Below, piece by piece: positions 25,001 through 36,563 of a stretch of DNA of 64,000 bases; position 1 is the first letter of the stretch; the number at the start of each line of letters is the position of its first letter. The DNA is from Agrocybe praecox (lineage: Eukaryota > Basidiomycota > Agaricomycetes > Agaricales > Agrocybaceae): NCBI GenBank assembly GCA_964017145.1, contig OZ024848.1:1376501-1440500 (forward strand), given 5' to 3'. The position numbers and the translations under genes are program-made. The notes below the pieces were generated by a model. That model saw only the letters and a program-made list of their open reading frames with translations, was not told where the DNA came from and ran no database searches.

Positions 25001-27635
25001 ATTTGAAAAAAAATGAAAAAAAGACCTCGCCCCTCTTCCCCAACCACAGCTGGGATCACCCACCATCGTATCTGCCGCCCCAGATCGCCTATCCCTCCTA
25101 GCTCCGACGCATTCGTTTTTCCTCCTCCGCCAACCAGGACATGCTAAATCTTCTTCGCCGATCCCTATTCCTTCGTATATCGATCGAATCCCCCAGGCAA
25201 CATCGTCGAATACGCAAGGAATCCGATAGTCCAAAGTTACCAAACGGAATATGACGTGGCAGCGCAGGCAAGTCTCGATGTGTTTGTCGTAAGGGTAGGG
25301 TAGGTAGAGCGATTATGGGAGCGTGTATACGTAGCATAAGTGGTGAATGGATGGATGACATAGGTGCATAAGGTGATGACGACGACAACAATAAAGAGAT
25401 GGTGGAGGATGAGAGAATTTGGTATCATGGTTAAGAGACGGCCTATTATTGGCGATGTTGGGTTATTGGTAAAGATTTCTGTATTCTATTCGTTTGTCGT
25501 CCAGGCACGAGCAGCCGAAAGGTCTACACGCCTGTAAAAGGGAATATAAATTAGTTTGTATGTTCGATGGCCCGGACAAAAGGGGAACACGAGAAAAAGA
25601 AATTTGAGAAGATGCCAGGTGTTGATGTGTAATTTCGATTTCGACATCGAATTGAAAAAAGGAAGGAAAAAAGAATGAAAAAATGAAAACAATACGCACT
25701 GCCTCAACGTATCATACAATGACTAACTCCTCAAATTTCCCTTCAAAAGTCTATATCCAAAATATACGGATAGGCCGAACCTCGTCAGCCCGTCGCTGAA
25801 CCGCACTCCATCTTCAGTGTCCTGCGATGGATCGTCATATGCCGGCCTTACCGCACCAGAACCAGAGGCAGTGTGGAAAGGGAACAATCACTGTCCAGGG
25901 GGACATAACCTCTGGTGATGGCCTTGTAATGATTGTCGTTTAATATACCGCACCATGATGGATGCGCATCTTAGCGTACGGATGAGGTGGGGTAGAATGC
26001 TGTTGCCGTTGCGGTTACTGCTGTGCTTGAGAAGACGACGACGAATTGAAGACGAATTGAACCCATAGAATCTACCGAGCCTATTCGACGGCGTTCGCGG
26101 TCTCTGCTGCCCACAGTAACGCTGTTCCTGAACCTGAAGATGTAACGGATATGGTAGCCATAGTGGGCACAGCAGCAGCAGCAGCCGTCTAGCTGCGAAC
26201 AGGTGTGCGAGGTACGGGGCACGAAACGGTCAAAATTGGAGTGGTAACCACCACCAGAACAGGAGGAGCAACGAGGCTCTGGTGTTCCTTTCCATCCTTC
26301 TCGCCAGACTGGTTGACAGTGCAGCAGAGTGTAATAACGACGCAGACGAGTTGGAGTTTATAGACGTCGAACGTGCAGCTGCACCCGGTGGAAATGGCAT
26401 AGACGTGCGCATTGGTGGTGGTTGTAAACTCGCGTTAGCATTCTTGGCTATAGCTGGTACGGTGGTGGTACCACCCTCAGGATACAGAGCTAATCAGTGT
26501 GTTCTGGTTCCGAGACCGACTCCTAATGGACCCGCCAAGATGTTCCACCATAACAGTGAGCGTGTTCCTCTTTCCACTTGTACCCCTTTGCACTTCTACT
26601 TCCCTCTTTCGCGTTGGCCCCAGCATCCTTGCCACCGATGATCTTTTGTCCTTTTGTCTAACGGAGGAAAAATTCGAGTCTGCTCCAGCAGAAACGGCAG
26701 AAACGGCGTGGCACGAGCAGCCGGAGCCGTCGTCATTGGAACGTGGACAGGAAGAACCTACACAGGCACTGGTGCTGGTGCCGGGGGTGATGCACTTGGA
26801 ACCGTAGGCACACGATAAGCTGTTTGTGGAACTGGTGCCGGTGCAGGAGGCAGGCTAGGACCTCTTCACCTTGTCGTCTTTCTCGCCAGGGCGGGTGATG
26901 AGAGGGTGTTGAAATTTGCGTTCGCGGTGGAAGCAGCAGCAGCAGTATTTGAATTGGACGCTGCAGCTCCGCCGCTAAATGCGAACGGATAGCCTTCCCT
27001 TAGACCCATCATAGCAGGGCTCGCGAACTTCTTCTGTGGTGTAGCTGGCTGCGGTTTATTGCCGGCAGGTTTAGAAACGACAGACGGGGACGGAGAAGTA
27101 CAGAGCGATCGATAGTAACGCCAGTAACGAATGACGAAGGCGAACTTTCGTACAGGTATTCCAGTTCGGTCGAACGACTGTGAGTGGGTGTGGGTACGGT
27201 GCTGCTGGTTTAGCCCGCGATGGTGGTGGTAACAATTGGCGGGACGGCATTGGATGATGCAGACCTTTGGCTCCTCGCCTCTGGACGTTGGCTCTGTGCC
27301 CCGGAAGGTGTGGGTGCGACGTTCGCATTGCCACTGCCACCCGCCTGTTGGGTGCTAGATCCGCCAACTTGGGCAGCTTGTGCCTGCCGCCTCATTTGTC
27401 GGTAATACACGACCCTCTTCAACTGAGAAGAACGGTTAGCCAATAAATAAAATTGTAAAATGATAGCAGAAAGACACAAGTCGGTGCGTGAAAGAAAAAA
27501 GGAACAAAAAGATATAGGTATTTATTTGAGCGAACGACAGCCGCAGCTCTTCCATGTATGCAGGCGTCAAAAAAAAAAAGCGCAAATGGAGGTCCAGATA
27601 CTATGATAGAAAGGATAAACTGATTTAAGGATATT
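25000..27635. repeat. Right arm of the inverted duplication
   Basis: Inverted counterpart of the 20.3-22.1 kb arm (25.0-26.9 kb). 27.0-27.5 kb on the minus strand has a frame with LKRVVYYRQMRRQAQ followed by an Ala/Ser/Gln-rich stretch, possibly the linker of the same kinase gene. Poly-A-like runs at 27565-27580. No intact gene. Confidence 0.45.
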
Positions 27636-27729
27636 TATTCACAGTAAAAGATACGAATAATGGTGTTGAACGAAAGAGGATGGCTCATGGGCATTAGGCC
27701 ATCCACGAGGAAAGGAAAAGATAGTAGTA

Positions 27730-28010
27730 AGATAACATACCTTTTTTTCCCCACTGACTATGCAGAGCCTTCCAAACTTGCCCGTGGATGGCCAGCCGCG
27801 TAAGCAAGGGCAGCTGAGTGAGCGTATACGTTCTGTATGCGTTGGGATGTACAGTCGCTGGTCAACTCTGTTGGTGATCCTGCTGGTTTGGAGAAAGAGT
27901 AACGGTGGCGCATTGCTGTTGGCGTCTCTTAGAGGCGCCGGTGAACTCTGTGTCGGGGGTATTGGCATGTCGTTGTATGTGTGTCCTCCCTGTGCCATCA
28001 CTGTCTTAGT
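27730..28010 (-). pseudogene. Kinase glycine-loop fragment (inverted partner)
   Basis: The minus strand reads STGKFGRLCIV followed by a potential GTATGT donor. It occupies the palindrome position corresponding to the 19.75-kb glycine-loop fragment, and 28085-28250 continues the alignment with 19280-19440. Only the P-loop-like motif is visible, so the kinase assignment rests on the paralogous fragment. Confidence 0.3.
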
Positions 28011-28589
28011 CCCATATTACTCCTTCCCATCAATATCCTCCATCGTCGTCGTTTGACTGCGTTATGCATCATTTTGTTTCGTTTAATGTGCACTCCGATC
28101 CTTTCATAATTCTTCTGTAATGACCCGCTCGTTCAGTAACTCAAAGCGTAGGATTCAGATCGAAGAAGAGAGTCGAGGAAAAAGAAAGAAAGATGGGTTG
28201 GATACGAACGCACACCACTCTACGTCGGGTTAGGGTTCGGATCAAAACATGGGTTATTCCCTCGGATCACCGGCACCTTTCATCGTCTACTGATTGTAAT
28301 TTCGATGCGACCTGTTTCTTCATTTGTAGCGTTCTGGTAGGCAGATATCACTCCACACACACAGACTATTTCATTCGTAATGAATCCTATTACGTACTTA
28401 TCTTGCTTGTACATTATTCTGGCTTGCTGACGACGCGTCATATACTGATTAGACGTTCATTTTCTTCCCGTCCACATTCCCTCCTTCCATCTTACGATCA
28501 AAAACCAACATACACGGGTTCTTGTCGCGTCCAAAATGGTCCGATTGGACAAAATCCCCCCCCCCCCGAAATCATGCAAGCGGTGATAA

Positions 28590-29070
28590 CACCCATGTAC
28601 CTTATCCCTCCCAACCGCTTCCCGCTACCTTGGTTCCCTCTCCGCACTCCAAGAGCCCTCCTTCCTCCACACCTACCGCATCACGCACCTCGTGCAGGTG
28701 CTCGACGTTCTGCGGCTGGCCCTCTCCGAGGCGGGCATGTACAAGTGCTACAAGACTCCTGTATGAGACGAGGAGAGTGTCGATCTGAAGCCACTCCTTG
28801 AGGGCGCGTGTACACAGATTTGGGAGCGCATCGAGGGAAGGGGGGGAAAGTGCTGTTTCATTCGCCAGCAGGTGTGTATGGACCTTTTTTCTTTCGCACT
28901 TTCCTCATGAACTGACTCAACATCCATTTCCCTCCCTCCGTTTAGGGCATTACGCCTCTGCTTCTTCGTACGTCCTCAAACTCCGTGCATCCATCAACCC
29001 ACACAGGGGCTTAGTGGGAACACTGCAGGAGTGGGAAGGGTTTACGCAGAGAGGAGGAAGCAGACCGACT
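28590..29070 (+). pseudogene. Dual-specificity phosphatase (DSPc) remnant, copy 3
   Basis: The plus strand reads HTYRITHLVQVLDVL, SEAGMYKCYKTPV then TGA, DEESVDLKPLLEGACTQIW, then slips by one base at a G-run before an active-site segment VLFHSPAGV (Cys replaced or out of frame). A typical GTGTGT...TTTAG intron follows, then YASASSYVLKLRASINPHRG and GTLQEWEG. The TGA is at the same place as in copy 1. It lies upstream of NLR C in the same orientation. Confidence 0.62.
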
Positions 29071-30560
29071 GCGAATTTGTGTCCAGACGGGCACAGGACG
29101 GTAAGCTTCCTCTCGATGTTCCAGACTGATTGCTCACTCACCCTCACACCCAGCCCGCTATATCCTGTACCAGCATGTGTCGAAGGGAGGTCATCCGATG
29201 CCAAATTCGTGTTAGTAGCGAGCTGCGACGCGAAGAACCAGAGTCGACGTATGACCGAGGCCGACGACGGACCCGAATTCGAGACGGTCTCGAGATGGTT
29301 GGGCTTTGGGAGCAAGCTGGGACATGGTAAGTGCCGTATCTTTGTTCCAAAAAAAATCTTCACTCACCCTCGCTCCCAGCCCGTTGCATCGAGTACCAGT
29401 GTGCCTGTTTATGTGTCAAAAGAGATGCTGGGAACCCATATCGACATTGTATGGCGTTGGTATCGAGCTGCGACAGGACGGGTTAGAGATGTTTCGACTC
29501 AAACGAGACCGTGCACTTACCAGCGAGACCGATAACCACGACCAGCGTGCAGAACTAGTAAGGAGGGCAAGGCTAGGCTGCGGGAAGAGCAAAAACCTGT
29601 GAGTTCGTCGTCTTCATTTGAATCCGAGCCGCTACTTACCTCTGGGCACCCCCCAATCAAAACGAGCTCTTCCTTGAGCGGAACGTCAGCTAGGGAAACC
29701 CGACGAAAAGAACACGCCACGTACCACGAGCGGTTACCACTCGGTCATCACCCAGAACGAACTCGTCGCTTGAGGACAACGTCAACGACGAACCCCAATG
29801 AAAATGAAAAGAATAAGCCACGTACCAATATCGCTGACTCGCCGTCAACAACGAGCAAACGACACTCGGTCATCAACCACAACGAGCTCGTCGCTTGAGC
29901 ACAACGTCAGCGAGCAAATTTCGACGGCACGCGAAAGACGTGCCAATATCACTGCCAACGACGAGTACGAACGGAGCAGAACACCGCAGCCAGCCACCGA
30001 AATCGACAGAGGATGATGATGAAGGGAAGAGGAGAGGAGAGAAGAGACAACTCAGCTCAAGGAGGTGAGCTGATGATGTTTCAAGGTAAGTCCTCGTCGC
30101 TTATATACGTTCGCTGCGTATACTTACTTTTAGTGCTTAGCTTAGAACGCATCGCATCCGAGCCTTATTCCCGCTAAGCGCTAAACCCTCCTTACGCAAT
30201 TCGACGTTTCGGACATGTCCTCCCCTTCATTCGGACCTTTCCTGACCTTTGCGTAGTGTATTATGTACTATGTAGTGTATATCCAAAATTTAATAACATA
30301 ATGTGAACATCCCGTTGCGAGCAAAATAACAAAAATGTCCGAAAGACATATTTACATCTATACATAAATGAGCGCAATCTTTACTACACTACACATAGTA
30401 CCCCAAATCCAAGGATCAAAATCGCGATACCTGGTACTCAGCTATCTATCGATATACGCACCCAGTCTCATAGCTTCTCCCGTACAACAAAAACGAGAGT
30501 AACGTGTGGAAGGGTATATTAGAATGTGGGTGGGATAAAGAAGATGAGCAGAAGGCAACA
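29070..30560. other. Spacer with imperfect tandem repeats
   Basis: 29120-29170 and 29355-29400 share a CTCACCCTCxCxCCCAGCCCG segment, suggesting an imperfect duplication of about 240 bp. At 29655-29960 a unit with GAGCTCGTCGCTTGAGCxxAACGTCA recurs three times at 97- and 126-bp spacing. 30145-30450 is the inverted partner of 23275-23570. No protein-like frame. Confidence 0.45.
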
Positions 30561-32583
30561 GCGGGAGGTGGTGGTGTATGAACTGGCGGTATCAAGAACG
30601 TTGACGGTATATAATGAGGACGGACAGGGACGTTGGATCGCCGATCGAACGGGCGTACTAATGCAAGTTCGGGAAAATGGTGTGGTGCAGTCCGTACGAA
30701 GTCGAAGAACTTCCGGTATAAAGGAAGCTGAGGGCCAAGTAATGATGGGGGTATGATGTAGGAGGAACACCGTGGCATGCTCGCAAGAAACCACCTGAGG
30801 GACGTTGAACAAAGGGGAGTACAGGTTCTAGGACATAAACGCGTCAATCTTGCCACAGAAAGCACGAGAAACATACCTGAGTCAAATGAATGATTGACTA
30901 GGAATATGGTCATGACTGTAGACTATCTAACAACCAGACATCCACTGGTAAAGAGTCAGAGGCGGAGAACAAGGCAAAGGAAGAAGTTGAGCACATGAAG
31001 TGCATGAGAGAAAGAGATCAAGAACCAAGTGGCGTTCAAAGCAGAGAAAAATGGCTGAACGACTAACGAAGACGTATGAAGAACCAGTTTTAACCCATCC
31101 CCAGATTTCCAACCCTTCCCTTGTTCGAAGCCCTCCCAGAAGCAAGCACACTATATTTGATTTGAATTCGGCGGTCGAGATATTCAGAAGTCTTTCTGCC
31201 ACAGCCGCTGCAAACATCGTCGGTCGGTGGTCGTCGTGATCAAACTGAATGCCGTTTATGGGTGTGTGTTCCAATTCCCGCAACGCTGCTATTCACGTGA
31301 AAAGACCGCAAATTTCAAAAGCCAGTACAGATTTCTATTTGGTTGGTTTACTCGATGAGTCATCTGGAAATTCATGCATACCAAAGATCAACAACGTTCA
31401 ACGTTCAACACTCATCGTAGTTGATGTTACGCGGTGAATACGAATTTTTTATCGCGATATCGTGCCGTACTGTTATGATATGAAGATAGGATAAAGGATA
31501 AAAGTCAAGATAAGATAGGTGACGAATCAACCAAGGAATGTGAATAGAGATTCCCCAAAAACGCGAGCGAAATAACGACCTAATGTTGACCTAATGAACC
31601 CACAAGACAGAAAAAAGATATAGATAGAAGCGCAGTTCAAGGACGAGATTAACGAGAAAAGAAACAAAATGTCGCAATAAATTAGACGAACTTTGGAAAA
31701 GCGGCGTCGTCTGTCCTTCTTGAAAGTACAGATGCGTCGCCGTGGCTCGATACCCTCGAAGGAGAACTCAGGCCATGGAAAAAATAAGCCAAGTAAATCT
31801 TCACTCAAGTTTGTACCAACGCGACCCAGGACAAGGGACATAGACCCGACAGAGACGGTGGGTACAAAGGCACCACAACATAGCCATAGATTGGGTCCGA
31901 CAGAATGGCTATAATCAAAGTCCGCACAAAGCTAGCACAGAAGAAAGAGAAGCAAAAGAAATCTAGGTGAATGAGTATGAGAGAGAAGTAATCCAAAAGC
32001 AAGTGCGAAATTCAGCAGAACGAGAAGGAAAACGACGAACGCAGACCCTGACCGAGCCTTTCGAGCTTTCGAATTGCGACGCTGGCGTGCGTTTCAGAAC
32101 CTCCATAGTGGTGAATATAATCTCCTGGAGAGCATGTTGTTGGATTATCAGGTCTGTTTCCTCCACAATGTTCCGAGTAGTCGTGCAGGTACCACTGGCA
32201 GTGTCGGTCGTGGTCGCGGTCGTTCGAAACAAAGCCTGCTCAGGGGGTTTGAATTCGGATAAATATGACGCCGCACACGTGTTGATCTCGAGAAACTGCG
32301 TTTTTCCAATCGTATTTCAATCATCTACTCGTCTTTCTCGGTGATTTGGCCAACTCAATAGGAACATGTCGACGACGACGAGAGAATCTGCGCGTTATAA
32401 TGAATGCTACCCAGCAACAAGCAGTTGGCGTTTTTGGACGCTCGGAGGGCAGCGAATTGTGCCGAGTCTATTAATATTGGGTGGTGAGCCCGTCTACCAC
32501 GGGGCTTCCGTGTGAAAGCCCTCTGCCCAGAAGGCACTGTCAGCGTCGACGATCAGCAAAGCGACTCTTTCTGCATCTGAACC
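30560..32583. other. Upstream flank of NLR C, inverted copy of 4395-6560
   Basis: Aligns inverted with the flank of gene A almost continuously. The segment next to the gene (31900-32583) is also present at B. Multiple short frames only. The NLR C promoter should lie upstream of 32584; no specific motif assigned. Confidence 0.6.
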
Positions 32584-35500
32584 ATGACTACCCCAATCAA
32601 CGAAGTACCTAGGCCCTTGAGACTCCTCGCGCTAGGTAAGATGGCTCACTGTGCTCATGTCGATCGGTGATGAAGGATACTAAGTAAGACGTCTCAATAG
32701 ATGGCGGCGGAATTCGTGGGCTTTCCGAACTCCTCATCCTGAAGGAGATCATGCACAAGCTGAAGTTTGAGGAGAATGCGCGACGAGCAAGAGATGGTTT
32801 GGAGAGTCTCAAAGACATACCGAAGCCATGCGAATATTTTGATATAATCGGCGGGACTAGTACAGGAGGGTGAGTCGTAATACATTGATGCATCTTGACA
32901 CTTTGACTAACGGGACTCACAAACATCATAGGATCATTGCATTGATGCTCGGGCGCCTTCGCATGGATCTCGACGAGGCAATCACACAGTACGATACACT
33001 GGTTAAGAGTGTTTTCTCCCAGACGAAGATGGTCGGAGATGGAGTGTTCAAGGCTACCGCCCTCGAGAGAACAATCAAGGCTATGGTGCATGCGGCGACT
33101 AATGATGAAAATTCTTCTTTGGTAGAAAGCAACGAATCTGGGATATGTCGAACGTGCGTTGCCTAATTCAACCTTGAGTATATTTAAAACTGAGTTGTAG
33201 ATGTTGTAGCTTTGTGTGTGCTCGAAATGCGACCAACATGGATATTCCGGTGCTCTTCAGATCCTACGAGTCTCCTCGTGAGACTTCTTTGACCTGCACA
33301 ATCTGGGAAGCTGCTCGGGCAACATCTGCTACCCCTATGGTCTTTAAGTGCATTGAGATTGGACGGAACCAAGTATATGTTGATGGTGGGATGGGCCACA
33401 ACAACCCTAGCCTGCTGGTCTTCAATGAGGCCTACTCTCTTTTTCCAAAACATCCTTTGCAGTGCTTGGTGAGCATTGGGACTGGCCTGCCTGCTGTGAT
33501 CCAGATTGAGAAACCTGGATTGTTGGGAAGAATGATCCCACAGAATGTTATTGATATGCTCAAGTCTATGGCTATGGACTGTGAACGCACACACCAAGAG
33601 CTTTTGCCTCGCTTTGCAAACACACCAGAGACTTATTTCCGTTTCAATGTTGATCAAGGCTTGCAAAGCAGACAGCTGTCCAAATGGGAAAGCCTGAGCT
33701 TTATCCAAGCCCATACAACTCAGTATATGAAAAAGCAAGAGATTCAAAATAAATTATTAAATGTGGCTTCTGTGTTTTGGTCTCACAGAGTACAGCCTAC
33801 TGTTGAACAATTAGGTATAGTGCATTTTGTTTATATTTTGAATATTTCTTTATTTCTATTTATTAAATGCAGCTGCACCAAAAGCTGTTTTGCCAAACCC
33901 ACAAGTCCAGGCTCCAAGTATTAGAATGAAGCCTTGTCCTTCTCCAGTACCATCCTTCACAGGGAGAAGAGATATTTTGGAAAAGGTGGCAAAATTCTTT
34001 AAGAATGCCAGTGTTGAACAGCACATTTTTGTTTTGGAAGGCCTTGGTGGTTCTGGGAAGAGCCAGATTGCCTTTCAATTTTTAAAGGAGTCAAATATGT
34101 ATGGTTTAAGTTTTCTTACATTATGTTTCTTCTGATTTCATTTTTACTTTACATTGTAGCTTTTCTGAAGTGTTTTATGTTGATGGAAGCAATGAGGCTA
34201 CTCTCAAAGCAGATCTTGAATCACTTGCACCAGAAGCTCTAAAATTGTCTGCTGAACACATTCCCACTTGGCTTGCAAGCCAGACTACAAACAGGTGGCT
34301 TCTTGTGATTGACAATGCAGATGATGTCACTTTGAATTTGGGGTCATTTTTGCCTACAAATGGAAACATTATTATCACAACACGCAATCATGAAGTTTGC
34401 ACTTTTTATGCTACCAAGGATGGAGGTGTGGCTGTTGGAAATTTGACTGAAAATGAAGCTGTAAATCTTTTGTTGAATTTAGCTAAAAAGGAGGCAAATG
34501 CAGAAAATCAGCTACAAGCTAAACAAATTGTTGAGGTAATTTTTGGAATTCTCTTCGGAATCCAATTCATAATCTAATCTTTTATATTCTAGAAACTTGG
34601 ATACCTTGCTTTGGCTATTTCCCATGCTGGTGCTTATATTTCTTTGACCAATTTTTCATTATCCAAGTATTATACATTTCATCAACAACAGCAGACTTAT
34701 ATTCTCCATCTGGAAACAACCCAACGTAAAGATATTGCAATTTATACTACTTGGAAAATGAGCTATGATAAGCTGGATGATTCTGCAAAGTGCTTTTTGC
34801 AAATTTGCTCACTTTTGCAACATGAAGGGATTTCAGAGGAAATATTTGAAAGAGCTGCATTGGTACAGATCAAAATAGATGATATCACTGTGAAAGAAAG
34901 GGTAGAGCATCTTATGAGTCATTTTCGAAGAGAAGATTTATCTTGGAGCCCCCAAGCATTCCAGGAAATGATTTTAAAACTTCAAGCTTATTCCCTTATT
35001 GAATTCCATTTTGAACAGGGGGAAAAAAGTATATACAGAATGCATCCACTTGTACAACAATGGGGAAGGGCCATACTGGGAACAGATGAGAAATTTATGA
35101 AGAAATGTGTTTTTTCAATTCTTGGTTTATCAATTCCATATGAGTACAATGAACATGTTCATAAATACCAGAACAGTTTATGGCCACATATTCAACAACT
35201 ATATGTAAAGGTTGCAGAACATTTGGATGAATTTGATGTTCAAATTTTGAATAAAATTGGAACTCTTTGTGAAAAGCAAGGATACTACAAAGAGGCTGTA
35301 GTATTCTTGGAGAAAACATTATACAAGAACAAGGAAATTCTTGGAGAGAATCATCCTTCTACTCTTACCAATATGGGAAATTTGGCATATACATATCAGG
35401 CCCAAGGCCTTTGGCAGAAAGCAGAGGAACTGGAGATTGTAGTAATGCAAAAAATGAAGGAAATTCTTGGAGAGAATCATCCTTTTACTCTTATCAGTAT

Positions 35501-36098
35501 GGGAAATTTGGCAGCTACATATCGGGCCCAAGGCCTTTGGCAGAAAGCAGAGGAACTGGATATTGTGGTGATGCAAAAAAGGAAGGAAATTCTTGGAGAG
35601 AATCATCCTTTTACTCTTATCAGTATGGGAAATTTGGCAGCTACATATCGGGCCCAAGGCCTTTGGCAGAAAGCAGAGGAACTGAAGATTGTAGTAATGC
35701 AAAAAACGAAGGAAATTCTTGGAGAGAATCATCCTGATACTCTTATCAGTATGGGAAATTTGGCAGCTACATATCGGGCCCAAAGCCTTTGGCAGAAGGC
35801 AGAGGAACTGGAGATTGTAGTAATGCAAAAAAGCAAGGAAATTCTTGGAGAGAATCATCCTTCTACTCTTATCAGTATGGGAAATTTGGCAGCTACATAT
35901 CAGGCCCAAGGCCTTTGGCACAAAGCATAGTCACTTCAAGTGCAAGTCATGGACAAATGCCTCCAAGTTCTGAGGGAATCCCATCCAGATACTCTGAAAA
36001 GCATAGAGGCTCTTGCACACATATACAGAAAATTCAATAATAGTAGTGAAGCTGAAGTTCTTGAGGAGAAAATTGCAAACATTACCCGTAACTCTTAG
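32584..36098 (+). pseudogene. NLR C: patatin-NB-ARC-TPR, truncated by TAG
   Basis: Exons 32584-32635, 32701-32869, 32932-33153, 33210-33814, 33873-34098, 34160-34535, 34593-36098. Patatin: D18GGGIRG, nucleophile Ser71 in GGTSTGG, catalytic Asp206 in YVDGGMGHNNP. NB-ARC: Lys412 in GLGGSGKSQIA, Asp476 in LLVIDNADD, NIIITTRN. The TPR array starts at about residue 797 with five full units. At 35928-35930 the codon is TAG where A has CAG, so the protein ends at 995 aa within unit five. The remaining 56 codons (to TAG 36096-36098) are still open and aligned with A and B. The product may still fold, so it could be a slightly shortened functional gene rather than a dead one. In exon 4 the acceptor at 33208-33209 keeps homology with A and B; another AG lies 9 bp upstream. 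Confidence 0.9.
35331..35960 (+). repeat. TPR array of NLR C: five 126-bp units
   Basis: Units start at 35331, 35457, 35583, 35709 and 35835, exactly 126 bp apart. All five carry MGNLA where A and B carry MANLA or MAHLA, so the units resemble each other more than their counterparts in the paralogues. The minus-strand open frame over this array is a by-product of the repeat period being a multiple of three. Confidence 0.93.
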
Positions 36099-36249
36099 TG
36101 CATCATAAGATATGAATTTTTCAACTATGTAATGTATAAATTGATTAATTAATTCTTCTATTATTTAGTTGACTGACTGTATCTGCAGTTTCCAATCATT
36201 ATGAGATATAAAAGATAATATGCAGAAACAATAAAAATGTATTTGTACA
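36099..36249. other. 3' flank of NLR C
   Basis: AT-rich, aligned with 872-1024 (A) and 12486-12636 (B). Presumed 3' UTR and terminator region. Confidence 0.55.
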
Positions 36250-36251
36250 TA

Positions 36252-36423
36252 CAGTGAGGGACACAACTGTTTGAATGTTTTTCAAAGTTGAACTGTTGCA
36301 CAAATAACTTGGGACTGGGTGGTCCAAATTGGTTGAAATTTTGAGGCAAGGTAGGTTAATCTTGTTTTATTCCCACAATATTAATATATTACTGGTACAT
36401 ATACATTTGAACAGTTTTGTCCC
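36252..36423. repeat. Mariner left terminal inverted repeat
   Basis: Starts CAGTGAGGGAC and ends with GTTTTGTCCC. The outer and inner ends are inverted copies of one roughly 20-bp motif, which suggests two opposed transposase-binding sites per end. Confidence 0.85.
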
Positions 36424-36563
36424 TACTCTATATTGGGCACATGACTTTGTTTAATCAAAGCAAATAAGTCCAAATAAAATCATGTGACTGCTTTAGAATA
36501 TGTATATATATTCTGTGCCCAACCTCCAACTATCTCCCACATCAAAACCTCTCTCAGACCCTC

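Noticed and set aside
28220..28240. GGGTTAGGGTT, resembling a telomere repeat
   Set aside because: Only about two units and present at the inverted position in the duplicate (19295-19305); not a telomeric array.
34099..34103. Intron donor at TATG|GTTTAAG in NLR C
   Set aside because: It would put exon 6 out of frame. The donor GTATGG at 34099 restores phase and matches genes A and B.
35319..35921. 200-codon open frame on the minus strand over the TPR array of NLR C (and similar at 1214-1678)
   Set aside because: It exists because the 126-bp period is a multiple of three and the sense strand is constrained. It is repetitive and antisense to a convincing gene.
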